This document shows, one piece after another, positions 13,067 through 19,883 of a DNA stretch of 44,378 nucleotides. The position numbers were made by a program, and so were the translations under genes. The number at the start of each line of letters is the position of its first letter. The stretch's first letter is position 1. This stretch comes from Carboxydothermus islandicus (GTDB taxonomy: Bacteria; Bacillota; Z-2901; Carboxydothermales; Carboxydothermaceae). The stretch is taken from assembly GCF_001950325.1 (NCBI RefSeq), contig NZ_BDJL01000017.1:45559-89936 (forward strand), read 5' to 3'. The notes under the pieces are model-generated. The model saw only the letters and a program-made list of their open reading frames with translations, was not told the origin of the DNA and did not search any database.

Positions 13067-13372
13067 ATGGACCGTGAATTTAAAATCGTCTTTTTCATCA
13101 TGCTCCTGGCGGCGGTGATTGGTGCCGTCGCCAGGCTGCCATACCTGATAAATTCAGAGCAAATAGTAATTGACCCTGCCAATACCCAGGAAATTGTAGT
13201 CGAAAAAGGCGATACACTTTGGGGAATAGCCAAAGAGTTAAACATACCAGGTAAGGACATAAGGGTGGTTATCGAGGAGATCCGGATTCTGAATAATCTC
13301 GAAGATTCCACGATTTATCCCGGGCAAATTTTAAAAGTGCCAATAAAACAAAATGAAATCGCTAAAAGATAG
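13067..13372 (+). CDS. LysM membrane protein resembling YneA
   Basis: A 101-residue protein: one N-terminal membrane helix (IVFFIMLLAAVIGAVARLPY) followed by a LysM domain (EIVVEKGDTLWGIAKELNIP to YPGQILKVP) that binds peptidoglycan outside the cell. Size and layout match YneA, the SOS-induced cell-division inhibitor of Bacillus. ATG 13067 has GGAGG upstream; an earlier in-frame ATG at 13016 overlaps the previous gene. It lies among replication genes, not in the lysis cassette, so delaying division during phage replication is a reasonable hypothesis. A simple cell-wall-binding role is the alternative. Confidence 0.8.
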   Translation: MDREFKIVFFIMLLAAVIGAVARLPYLINSEQIVIDPANTQEIVVEKGDTLWGIAKELNIPGKDIRVVIEEIRILNNLEDSTIYPGQILKVPIKQNEIAKR

Positions 13373-13381
13373 GTGAGCTCA

Positions 13382-14143
13382 ATGAACTACATAAAAGAAT
13401 TGAATGCGTTCAGGGATTGGGCCGTGATAAACCGACCGTCAACCGGACAAGTTGCATTATGGTACACACTGATATCCATCTGCAACATGACTGGTTGGCA
13501 AGAATGGTTTACGGTGCCCAATCAAACGCTTCAATTAATGACCGGCCTATCCCGGCAAGGATTAGAGAGAGCGCGTAATCAATTAGTTCAAAAGGGACTG
13601 ATTGAGTATCGGAAAGGCACTTCTAATCAAGCCGGACGATACCGGATTATACCTTTCGATAAACAAAGAGTTGACTGTCAAAAAGTAGGCACAGAAGTAG
13701 GCACAGAAGTAGGCACAGAAGTAGGCACGAACCGGGCACACGAGGAGGCACAAACCGGGCAATTAAGTAGCACATTATATAAACTAAACAAAACAAAACA
13801 AAAAAATATTAATATAGTTACTTCTAACGAAGTAACAGCTGACGCTGACGAAGGACCACCAACTAATCAGAAACTAATCGCCGAGCTTACCCAGGAGTAC
13901 AGAAAAATTTTGCCAAAAGAGAAACATAAAACCGGCGACTTTGCTTTTGTTGGACGACTTTATAACGAATATGGCTATGATAAAGTGCTCCTGGCGATTA
14001 ATGAACTTGGGTATAGAGTAGAAAGCGGCTTTATACCAGAAGATCCATTGGTATATCTTAGAGCTATTCTCAAAGGAGATGGTAAAAATGGCGGCCGAGG
14101 TAAAAAAACTGCCGCAAACGACTACTCATGGTATTTCGATTGA
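13382..14143 (+). CDS. Replication initiator with internal iterons
   Basis: A 253-residue DNA replication protein. The N-terminal winged helix (ALWYTLISICNMTGWQEWFTV to LVQKGLIEYRKGTSNQAGRY) is typical of Firmicutes phage initiators. The middle is a VGTE tandem repeat encoded by 12-base iterons. The C-terminus (ELTQEYRKIL to LVYLRAILKG) resembles the DnaD-like helicase-recruiting region. ATG 13382 follows AGGTGA. It overlaps the DnaC-like gene, which fits an initiator and loader pair. No phage helicase or primase is present in the window, so host DnaB and DnaG are presumably captured. Confidence 0.87.
   Translation: MNYIKELNAFRDWAVINRPSTGQVALWYTLISICNMTGWQEWFTVPNQTLQLMTGLSRQGLERARNQLVQKGLIEYRKGTSNQAGRYRIIPFDKQRVDCQKVGTEVGTEVGTEVGTNRAHEEAQTGQLSSTLYKLNKTKQKNINIVTSNEVTADADEGPPTNQKLIAELTQEYRKILPKEKHKTGDFAFVGRLYNEYGYDKVLLAINELGYRVESGFIPEDPLVYLRAILKGDGKNGGRGKKTAANDYSWYFD
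13685..13820. other. Putative phage replication origin: iterons plus AT-rich tract
   Basis: Three perfect copies of GTAGGCACAGAA (13685-13720) and a partial fourth, then looser GGCACA repeats to about 13755. A strongly A/T-rich stretch follows (about 13775-13820, including AAAAAAATATTAATAT). Iterons followed by an easily melted tract inside the initiator gene match the lambda O arrangement. The repeat also encodes VGTE, so the DNA serves two uses. Confidence 0.7.
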
Positions 14144-14894
14144 AGGAATGCTGGCTAAAAAAGCTGATGAGGAATGTCCTAAGTGCGCTGGACTTGATTA
14201 TTGCAAAATGCCGCAAAAAGGTTGGCGACCTGTATTGCACGAAGAAGCGACGAAACTTTATAAAACACCTACCTATGCCTGGACGTCTTGCAAATATTTT
14301 GAGCGGAAAGTAGTAGAAGAACAAAAACGTGAATATCTAAACGAACGATTTGAAGGTAAAACATTTGAAAGCTTTAGCGTTAACATGCATAACAAGAAAG
14401 CGTTCGATAAGTGCTTTGAGTATGCCCAGAATTTTAACTGGAATACTACCGAAGGATTAATCCTTGCTGGTCCGGTTGGAACGGGGAAAACACATCTGGC
14501 AGCGGCAATTTTAAAAGTAGTGCTTGAAAAAGGGATACCTGGGGCAATGATACTGGTACCAAAATTATTGGACGAGATACGCATTTCCTACCATGATGAA
14601 ACGGCGGACCGGCGGCTGGCGGAGAAAGTAGCAACCAAACGATTCCTGGTATTGGATGATATTGGTGCCGAAAGAACGACTGACTGGGTACAGGAAGAAC
14701 TTTTCAAGCTAATTAACACCAGGTATGAGAAGAAATTGCCGACTGTACTAACCACGAATTGCACGATGGAAGAATTAGTGGACAAGCTTGGGGAACGGAT
14801 AGTGGACCGGATAATTGAGATGTGTGAGCCAGTAAAGTTAGAAGGGAAATCGTACCGAAAAGAAATGAGAAAAAGCAAGATGGGGAGGAAGTAA
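14088..14894 (+). CDS. DnaC/DnaI-like helicase loader
   Basis: An AAA+ ATPase that would load the host replicative helicase onto phage DNA. Walker A is GPVGTGKTHL (residues 128-137) and Walker B is RFLVLDD (about 185-191), with a sensor-type TTN at LTTNCT. The N-terminus has four Cys (30, 33, 39, 68), probably a zinc-binding domain like that of DnaI. ATG 14088 is 9 bases from AAAGGAG; an ATG at 14079 touches that site. Length 268 aa is usual. It overlaps the initiator gene, indicating coordinated expression. Confidence 0.92.
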   Translation: MAAEVKKLPQTTTHGISIEGMLAKKADEECPKCAGLDYCKMPQKGWRPVLHEEATKLYKTPTYAWTSCKYFERKVVEEQKREYLNERFEGKTFESFSVNMHNKKAFDKCFEYAQNFNWNTTEGLILAGPVGTGKTHLAAAILKVVLEKGIPGAMILVPKLLDEIRISYHDETADRRLAEKVATKRFLVLDDIGAERTTDWVQEELFKLINTRYEKKLPTVLTTNCTMEELVDKLGERIVDRIIEMCEPVKLEGKSYRKEMRKSKMGRK

Positions 14895-14899
14895 AAGAA

Positions 14900-15256
14900 A
14901 TGCGTGAGTTTAAGTTTAGGGCCTGGGATAAGGTTAATGGCAGGATGTACGATGTAGAGTTTATTGGTAAGAACGTGATTAAGCTAAAAGAAGCAGAATG
15001 GGAAAATCGGGATGATTTTATAGTTATGCAATACACTGGCCTAAAGGACAGCGAAGGTCGGGAGATTTACGAGGGGGATGTAATAGAAACCCAAAGAATT
15101 AAAGGCGTAGTAAAATGGGATAACTTTTTTGGTTGTTGGCAGGTTATCAATAAAACAGACAGGTCAATGTTAACAAATATAGATGTAATAAGAAGCGAAG
15201 TTCTCGGTAATATCTACGAAAACCCCGAATTATTAGGAGGCAACGACAATGTTTAA
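14900..15256 (+). CDS. YopX-family phage protein
   Basis: A 118-residue protein opening MREFKFRAWDKVNGRMYDVE, with the family motif QYTGLKDSEGREIYEGDVIE followed by a beta-rich end. This is characteristic of YopX proteins, which are common in Firmicutes phages and whose function is unsettled. It starts six bases after the loader gene and overlaps ssb by 8 bases, so it is translated as part of the replication block. Confidence 0.9.
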   Translation: MREFKFRAWDKVNGRMYDVEFIGKNVIKLKEAEWENRDDFIVMQYTGLKDSEGREIYEGDVIETQRIKGVVKWDNFFGCWQVINKTDRSMLTNIDVIRSEVLGNIYENPELLGGNDNV

Positions 15257-15650
15257 CCGCATAATCCTGATCGGCCGGCTCACCCGGGACCCGGAGCTTA
15301 GGTACACGCAAAATGGAACCACAGTAGCAACAATGACCGTGGCCGTGAACAGGCCCTATACGACCAAAGAAGGCGAAAAAGAAGCGGATTTTATCGACGT
15401 AATAGCCTGGAACAAGCTGGCGGAAATAGTGAATGAATACGGGCAAAAGGGACGACTTGCCTTGGTAGAAGGCAGGCTCCAGATTAGAAGCTATACCGAC
15501 AAGGAAGAAAAGAAGCGAAAAGTGGCCGAGGTTGTGGCCAATAATGTACGGTTCCTGGATAAGCCGAAGCAGGCGGAAAGCGGTGAAGAAATAGACTGGT
15601 CAGATTTTGGTACGGAGATTGAGGTAGATGAGGAGGACATTCCGTTTTAG
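15249..15650 (+). CDS. ssb: Single-stranded DNA-binding protein
   Basis: A 133-residue SSB that coats single strands during phage replication and recombination. The OB fold is clear: MFNRIILIGRLTRDPELRYT, then ATMTVAVNRPYT, FIDVIAWNKLAEIV and GRLALVEGRLQIRSYTDKE. A short acidic linker ends in the conserved tip EEDIPF, the docking site for partner proteins. GGAGG lies upstream of ATG 15249. It is shorter than typical host SSBs, as phage versions often are. It would work with the RecT protein at 11931. Confidence 0.95.
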   Translation: MFNRIILIGRLTRDPELRYTQNGTTVATMTVAVNRPYTTKEGEKEADFIDVIAWNKLAEIVNEYGQKGRLALVEGRLQIRSYTDKEEKKRKVAEVVANNVRFLDKPKQAESGEEIDWSDFGTEIEVDEEDIPF

Positions 15651-15652
15651 AG

Positions 15653-15895
15653 ATGGATAACATGGATTGTTTAAATGCAAACAAATACGGTTGCTACTGC
15701 GAATATATGGGGCATTTTCAACAAGGCGGAGGGTCAACTTCGGAATATAGCTATATATACTGCGAATATTTAGGTGTGGAAGTGAGAGTGGATCCTGTTG
15801 AGTTTGATTTTTCTTTAAAAAGCAGAAACATAAAGCCAGTTATACACTTACCGGAGGACTGCCCGCATAAAAAAGTGCAGTTAACACTATTTTAG
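15653..15895 (+). CDS. Cys/Tyr-rich small protein, unknown
   Basis: An 80-residue protein with five Cys in its first half (MDCLNANKYGCYCEYMG, then YIYCEYLG) and one later (EDCPHKK). The spacing suggests metal binding or a redox fold. ATG 15653 begins two bases after the ssb stop; the nearest GGAGG is 18 bases away, so translation may depend on coupling to ssb. It resembles the next gene in Cys/Tyr content. No family recognised. Confidence 0.6.
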   Translation: MDNMDCLNANKYGCYCEYMGHFQQGGGSTSEYSYIYCEYLGVEVRVDPVEFDFSLKSRNIKPVIHLPEDCPHKKVQLTLF

Positions 15896-15908
15896 GGAGG
15901 TAAAATGA

Positions 15909-16184
15909 ATGAGTACACAAGCGAATTGGGCTTTTCATTGCGGCTCCCAGTATGCGGATTGGGTGGATAGAGAGTGCGGACCGTGTGAATATTATGATCC
16001 GAAAGCTGACCAATATTACTGCGAAATTTTAAAAATTGCCGATGAAGCGGCATTGGGAGTTGAACATCCAGTACCAAAGGAATTGGAGCTAATAGACATA
16101 CTTGCTTATCACCCTTACCGGTGTAAAAGGCGTAAAGTACGGGAGGATCATGTGAAATATGCGAGAGGTGGAGAAAATGCCTAA
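15909..16184 (+). CDS. Cys-rich small protein, unknown
   Basis: A 91-residue protein with FHCGSQYADWVDRECGPCEY and DQYYCEIL, then YRCKRRKV: five Cys with a CxxC motif, consistent with zinc binding. ATG 15909 lies 8 bases after GGAGG. A different-frame ATG four bases earlier leads to a different frame and is not used. It belongs to a run of small early genes between ssb and rusA. Function unknown. Confidence 0.6.
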   Translation: MSTQANWAFHCGSQYADWVDRECGPCEYYDPKADQYYCEILKIADEAALGVEHPVPKELELIDILAYHPYRCKRRKVREDHVKYARGGENA

Positions 16185-16323
16185 ATGGTTCCTCAAACGT
16201 GAATCGGGCACAAAAAATTATCTGCTGAAGCTGAAAGACATATTAATCCGGTTACCGTATGAAAAGAAAGTGACCGGGATTGAGGCTATCGGCTGGAGAT
16301 GGCAGGCCAAGTTTGAAGATTAA
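16177..16323 (+). CDS. Very small basic protein, unknown
   Basis: A 48-residue frame beginning MPKWFLKRESGTKNYLLKLK and ending WRWQAKFED, rich in Lys, Arg and Trp. AGGTGGAG is 4-5 bases before ATG 16177, and it overlaps the previous gene by 8 bases, like several genuine neighbours. An in-frame ATG at 16159 would give six more residues. The evidence is positional and from the ribosome site only. Confidence 0.5.
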   Translation: MPKWFLKRESGTKNYLLKLKDILIRLPYEKKVTGIEAIGWRWQAKFED

Positions 16324-16339
16324 AGCAGGAGGGAGAACT

Positions 16340-16747
16340 ATGGGGAAATTTGATAGAGTGCCGATTAGAAATGTTAAACATTTAAAAGACGAGGAACGTT
16401 TAGAAGAAGCTTCTGAGTTACAAGTAACTTTTGACCCGAATGCGTTTAAGTGGTTCAATTATAGGCCTAACGGGATGAACCGTGATATACCAATGTTAAT
16501 GTTACACAATGCTGGCAAAAAATATACGTATTTGAGATTAAATAAATGTGCTATTGAAAAACTTTTTGGGGAAAACCCAAAAGAACCTTTAACAATAGAG
16601 ATTGGTATAGCACCCAGAGCGATTGCAATAAGAAAAGCAGTTCAGGGGTTAGTTCTTATAAAGCACGCTGGTTCAAAAAGTATGATTTTCACCATAAGCG
16701 GTATAGATTTACCCTGGATATATCAAAACTTGATAGGTTGCCGCTAA
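16340..16747 (+). CDS. Early phage protein, unknown
   Basis: A 135-residue protein, MGKFDRVPIRNVKHLKDEER at the start, then a beta-rich body (KKYTYLRLNKCAIEKLFGEN; PLTIEIGIAPRAIAIRKA) and IFTISGIDLPW near the end. ATG 16340 follows AGGAGGGAG; the in-frame ATG at 16280 overlaps the small gene before it. No membrane segment or catalytic motif is apparent. It sits in the early operon between the Cys-rich proteins and RusA. Confidence 0.62.
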   Translation: MGKFDRVPIRNVKHLKDEERLEEASELQVTFDPNAFKWFNYRPNGMNRDIPMLMLHNAGKKYTYLRLNKCAIEKLFGENPKEPLTIEIGIAPRAIAIRKAVQGLVLIKHAGSKSMIFTISGIDLPWIYQNLIGCR

Positions 16748-16807
16748 TTTGGGACGGAAGAAACAAAATGCTGGTTGGAAAGATTCCAGACTAAGGGAGA
16801 TGAAGAA

Positions 16808-17020
16808 ATGAGGGAAACGAACGATAAGCGTAAATCGTTATTTTGGGACTGTAAAAATGCTTATGCTGATAAGTGTGAGTGGGTAGGTAATTTAACAAAA
16901 GTATGGAAAAAAGCAATCGAAAAAGAAACGCCAAGGAGTGATGGGAGAGATGTTTATACGATTTATACTGTGATTAAATGCAAACATTTTGTGCCAGAGG
17001 AAGAAAAGGCGGTGGGCTAA
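16808..17020 (+). CDS. Small early protein, unknown
   Basis: A 70-residue charged protein with three Cys (FWDCKNAYADKCEWVGNLTK and VIKCKHFVPEE). ATG 16808 lies 8 bases after GGGAG; an ATG at 16775 is in frame without a site. Its end contains the ribosome site for rusA (GGCGGTG), so the two are coupled. The spacing W-D-C, K-C-E-W, I-K-C-K-H could bind one zinc. No family recognised. Confidence 0.58.
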   Translation: MRETNDKRKSLFWDCKNAYADKCEWVGNLTKVWKKAIEKETPRSDGRDVYTIYTVIKCKHFVPEEEKAVG

Positions 17021-17422
17021 TTGGAGGGGTACAAAATTATTATTCCCGGCAGACCAATTGCAAAAGAGAGGCCGCGGCAAGGTAAATACGGGGTTTATAC
17101 TCCAAGACGGACAAAACAATTTGAAAACAAAGTCAGGATAGAAGCTACAAAACAGGTAGATGAAATATTAAGCGGAAGGCTGGGAATTAAGATAAAATTT
17201 TACATTCATGGCGGAAGATTGCCTGATATAGATAACCTCACAAAGTCGGTCCTGGATGGGCTAATTGTTAAGAGAGTACCAAAATTCGGAATGGCTGGAA
17301 TAATCGAAGATGACAACATCATTGAGAAAATTTCGGCAGAAAGAATTATTGTGTTAAGTAAGCGAGAGGAGAGGACCGAGATTTACATTTATCCGAGGGG
17401 AGCGGTGAATATGGCGGGGTAG
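17021..17422 (+). CDS. rusA: RusA-family Holliday junction resolvase
   Basis: A 133-residue endodeoxyribonuclease that cuts four-way DNA junctions. The family core is present: IPGRPIAKERPR near the N-terminus, RLPDIDNLTKSVLDGL with the catalytic Asp residues, and GIIEDDNIIEKISAERI further on. It uses a TTG start right after the previous stop, with GGCGGTG upstream. In phages RusA resolves junctions before packaging and works downstream of annealing proteins, matching the RecT gene in the same operon. Confidence 0.93.
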   Translation: MEGYKIIIPGRPIAKERPRQGKYGVYTPRRTKQFENKVRIEATKQVDEILSGRLGIKIKFYIHGGRLPDIDNLTKSVLDGLIVKRVPKFGMAGIIEDDNIIEKISAERIIVLSKREERTEIYIYPRGAVNMAG

Positions 17423-17454
17423 CCCGGGTAGAGAGAGTAAGGCAAGAAGAGTGT

Positions 17455-17646
17455 GTGATAGTAAATTGCAAGGACTTCCAGAGATGCCAGGTAAAATGGG
17501 GCCGTGATTGCGTAAGACAGATGGGGAGAAAAATCCCAAGGCTGGTGCAGTGTTATTATGAAAAACCAGTTTACCTGGTCATTACCGGGGGACCGGGTGA
17601 AGAGATAAAGGTCAGAAAAGCAAGCGGTGACCCGTTCTTCGGGTAA
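17455..17646 (+). CDS. Small Cys-containing protein, unknown
   Basis: A 63-residue frame, VNCKDFQRCQVKWGRDCVRQ then LVQCYYEKPVYLVITGGPGE. Four Cys are spaced as a possible metal site. The start is uncertain: GTG 17455 or GTG 17451-17453 have only a weak AAGAAG upstream. It fits the gap between rusA and the ASCH gene and follows the operon's codon style. Confidence 0.5.
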   Translation: MIVNCKDFQRCQVKWGRDCVRQMGRKIPRLVQCYYEKPVYLVITGGPGEEIKVRKASGDPFFG

Positions 17647-17680
17647 TGTTTATTAAAATGCAATAGTGGGGGTGAAGGTA

Positions 17681-18334
17681 GTGGAAAGGCCCATAATTTT
17701 TTCAACCGAAATGGTCAGGGCGATACTTGAAGGGCGAAAAACCCAGACGCGGCGAGTGATAAAACCGCAACCGCCTAATTATGTCGATAAAATTTATGGC
17801 CCCGAGATTTATGAGCCTGCAATAATTAATAAAGATGGCGAATTGGTTCCTGGGAAGCCTGTTTATGGCGTATATGACGAATGGGGTGAATGGGGAGTTA
17901 AATGCCCTTACGGCCAGCCTGGAGATATTCTCTGGGTGAGGGAAACGTGGATAAAAGATGCCGCGGGATATCATTACAGGGCAAATTTTAATCCAGGCAT
18001 GGAAGAAACGGTAAAACCGACATTAAGGTGGCGACCCTCAATCCACATGCCACGCGAAGCTTCCAGATTGTTTTTGCGCGTAAAGAACGTCCGAGTTGAG
18101 AGGTTGCAGGACATCTCCGAACAGGATGCTATAGCCGAAGGAATTGAGTGGACGGAGGAAGGCCCGTTGCATGCTCACTACTTAGACAAAAATATTTGTA
18201 AGACAGGAGCATGGTTAAATTTCACGACAGCTCGAGAGGCATTCGCAAGTCTTTGGGATAGCATCAATGCCAAAAATGGCTATGGGTGGGACGTGAATCC
18301 TTGGGTGTGGGTAATTGAGTTTGAATTGGTTTAG
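17681..18334 (+). CDS. ASCH-domain-like phage protein
   Basis: A 217-residue protein that begins ERPIIFSTEMVRAILEGRKT followed by QTRRVIKPQP. The GRKTQTRR signature is the start of ASCH-like RNA-binding folds widespread in prophages. The middle PGDILWVRETW and the end NPWVWVIEFELV are also typical. I chose GTG 17681, 5 bases after GGGGGTGA, because family members begin at this residue; earlier in-frame GTGs at 17666 and 17672 are possible. Its role in the phage is unknown; binding modified RNA or nucleotides is a hypothesis. Confidence 0.82.
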   Translation: MERPIIFSTEMVRAILEGRKTQTRRVIKPQPPNYVDKIYGPEIYEPAIINKDGELVPGKPVYGVYDEWGEWGVKCPYGQPGDILWVRETWIKDAAGYHYRANFNPGMEETVKPTLRWRPSIHMPREASRLFLRVKNVRVERLQDISEQDAIAEGIEWTEEGPLHAHYLDKNICKTGAWLNFTTAREAFASLWDSINAKNGYGWDVNPWVWVIEFELV

Positions 18335-18365
18335 TAATGCATATTTTAAGGGGGTAGGAGCGGTA

Positions 18366-18581
18366 ATGATGACAATTTACGAATACATAAAAGCAAAACA
18401 GCCGGATGTGTTAACGAAGTTAAAACAGATAGGGCTGCTGGATGAAGAAAATTTAATACAGAGAAGCGGCGAAGAAGAAGAATTGACTACGGCAGAGATT
18501 ATCTCATTGATGAGGCATGACTACTGGAAAAGAATTCGGGGGGCAATACGGCAAATGAATACCAGGAGGGTGATCGGATGA
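18366..18581 (+). CDS. Small helical early protein, unknown
   Basis: A 71-residue protein, MTIYEYIKAKQPDVLTKLKQ then EEELTTAEIISLMRHDYWKR. It reads as a small three-helix protein with a basic end. ATG 18366 is 6 bases from AGGAG. Its TGA overlaps the ATG of the ArpU-like gene (ATGA), so it is probably coexpressed with the late regulator. It could modulate that regulator, but no motif proves a function. Confidence 0.65.
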   Translation: MMTIYEYIKAKQPDVLTKLKQIGLLDEENLIQRSGEEEELTTAEIISLMRHDYWKRIRGAIRQMNTRRVIG

Positions 18582-19081
18582 GGCAATACCAGGCCGATCC
18601 TGCCCCTATTGATTTGGAGTTTAAAAAAGAAAATCGCAAAGTGGCCAATTGGCTGCTATTCTATGAGGAGAGAAAGGCAGAGTATGAGAGACTGCGAGAG
18701 GCAATTATAGAATCATCACCGTGTTTAACGGATGCCGTTCCTGGCGGGAAAAATGCAGTCTCTGATCCAACAGCCAGGAAGGCAGTTGAACTTGCACGAT
18801 TGCAAGAAACTGAAAAGTGGTTGCAGTTGGTGGAAGAAGTGGAAAATAGATTGCCGCTAAAAATGAAAGTTTTTTTGCGGTTGCGGAGAGAATATCGCTA
18901 CCGAACTGGCCGTAATGGGTGGATTGCACCAGTTCAATGGAGATATGCGCAAGAATTGGCAAAGATACTTGGGAAAAATCCAGAGGATACTTGGATTGAA
19001 AGCAGAACTACTTTTTATTACTGGTGGGAAAGAATTGTAGAGTATGCAGCAAGATTAGCGGCAAAGAAAGGTTTGCTGTGA
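18578..19081 (+). CDS. ArpU-family late transcription regulator
   Basis: A 167-residue protein of the ArpU/RinA-like group that activates the late genes in Firmicutes phages. It has a long helical N-terminal half (ENRKVANWLLFYEERKAEYE), then LPLKMKVFLRLRREYRYRTG and a C-terminal sigma-4-like segment (FYYWWERIVEYAARLAAKKG). It is the last gene of the early operon, just before a palindrome, a terminator and the packaging region, exactly where late activators lie. The likely target is the palindrome at 19092-19110. Confidence 0.8.
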   Translation: MRQYQADPAPIDLEFKKENRKVANWLLFYEERKAEYERLREAIIESSPCLTDAVPGGKNAVSDPTARKAVELARLQETEKWLQLVEEVENRLPLKMKVFLRLRREYRYRTGRNGWIAPVQWRYAQELAKILGKNPEDTWIESRTTFYYWWERIVEYAARLAAKKGLL

Positions 19082-19091
19082 AAAAAATTAT

Positions 19092-19132
19092 TTATTGTTC
19101 TGAACAATAAAACAGAATTAACGTGGTAATAT
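19092..19132 (+). promoter_or_regulatory. Candidate late promoter with activator palindrome
   Basis: TTATTGTTC, one base, GAACAATAA: a perfect 19-base palindrome at 19092-19110. An extended -10 element, TGGTAATAT (19124-19132), lies 13 bases beyond, so the palindrome would sit near the -35 region, as for an activator that replaces a poor -35. Transcription would begin about 19139, just before the hairpin at 19145, so antitermination or a structured leader is implied if the promoter is real. Confidence 0.45.
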
Positions 19133-19144
19133 GCTATTAAAGGA

Positions 19145-19168
19145 AAGCCGTCCGAGGAGACGGCTTTT
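19145..19168 (+). terminator. Terminator at the end of the early operon
   Basis: AAGCCGTC and GACGGCTT form an 8-bp stem with a 6-base loop followed by TTTTAAATTT. It ends transcription from the early operon after the ArpU-like gene. Confidence 0.8.
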
Positions 19169-19237
19169 AAATTTGAGAGTAGCTCAAAAGCAGGAATTAG
19201 CTTTTTCCCACCGAATGCTTAGAAGCAGGAGGTGGAA

Positions 19238-19441
19238 ATGATGACAGAAAAAGAAAAGATAATAAATTATCTTAAAAGCGTAGGGGAAGCAAAAACTGTT
19301 CAGCAAATTTCAAAAGATACAGGAATTGAGCAAAAAGTGGTTCTATCAATTTTAAATGAGCTACCAAGAGATATTGTTGCAATTGAAGTTGAGCCGCTTA
19401 GTGGGAATAATACTTCGGTAAAGTACCGATTTGTAAAATGA
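19238..19441 (+). CDS. Small winged-helix-like protein
   Basis: A 67-residue protein with a compact HTH pattern: EKIINYLKSVGEAKTVQQIS, KDTGIEQKVVLSILNEL, then a beta wing (IVAIEVEPLSGNNTSVKYRF). Such small winged helices are found next to packaging genes in clostridial phages. AGGAGGTGG precedes ATG 19238. It stands alone between two terminators (19145-19168 and 19451-19473), so it has its own transcript. DNA binding is inferred from the fold pattern. Confidence 0.68.
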   Translation: MMTEKEKIINYLKSVGEAKTVQQISKDTGIEQKVVLSILNELPRDIVAIEVEPLSGNNTSVKYRFVK

Positions 19442-19450
19442 CTTACAGGT

Positions 19451-19473
19451 AAGAGCCTCACGGCTCTTTTTTT
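19451..19473 (+). terminator. Rho-independent terminator
   Basis: AAGAGCC, loop TCAC, GGCTCTT and then a run of T. It closes the single-gene unit at 19238-19441 and separates it from the packaging operon. Confidence 0.85.
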
Positions 19474-19562
19474 ATTGAACTTGGCAGTGCCCTTTTGGGC
19501 GGGTAAAAGCACCCATGACAAAACCGCCAGGGTGGGGGCGGTGGGTGAGGAGAGGTGAGAAA

Positions 19563-19742
19563 ATGGAAAAGATAAGCTTTATCGCGTCGTTACCGCCAAT
19601 TCAGTCGGCAGTAAGCGTAAGTGGCAACGGCGACGGTGCACGGGTGAAGTTAGACGTACCTGGAAGCGAGATGAGCGAGGTATTGAAGCTACTACTCCTT
19701 ACTGGCAAGACCTTTAGGGTTACAGTAGAAGCGGTGGAGTAG
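19563..19742 (+). CDS. Small conserved-looking phage protein before terminase
   Basis: A 59-residue protein, SFIASLPPIQSAVSVSGNGD then GARVKLDVPGSEMSEVLKLL and FRVTVEAVE: a beta-helix-beta pattern. ATG 19563 has GAGGTGAG upstream; an in-frame ATG at 19515 overlaps the proline-rich leader and is less likely. It resembles small proteins that precede terminase in other prophages, though I cannot name a family. It may be the first gene of the late operon. Confidence 0.62.
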   Translation: MEKISFIASLPPIQSAVSVSGNGDGARVKLDVPGSEMSEVLKLLLLTGKTFRVTVEAVE

Positions 19743-19759
19743 TGTTGATGGGTTATAAG

Positions 19760-19850
19760 TGCGGGTCCTTCTGGAAGGGGTAAAGGTTACGGGTCTGGCG
19801 AGCCCCGAAATTTTTTTAGCGACAGGCTTAAAAAAAGCATTTCCGTTTCC
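19760..19850 (+). other. Candidate cos/packaging site
   Basis: The 141-base gap before the Nu1-like gene has no gene but is structured: CGGGTCC, CCTTCTGGAAGG (a small hairpin), GGTTACGGGTC, GGCGAGCCCC, then a run of seven T. Phages with Nu1/GpA-type terminases cut cos immediately upstream of the small-subunit gene, so this GC-rich block is the best candidate. Sequence alone does not show the cut. Confidence 0.35.
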
Positions 19851-19883
19851 GTTTTAAGCTCTAATTATAAAGGTGGTGAAGCC

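Noticed and set aside
13685-13729. Iterons as a CRISPR-like array
   Set aside because: Units are contiguous without spacers and in frame with the initiator gene. I see no CRISPR array in the window.
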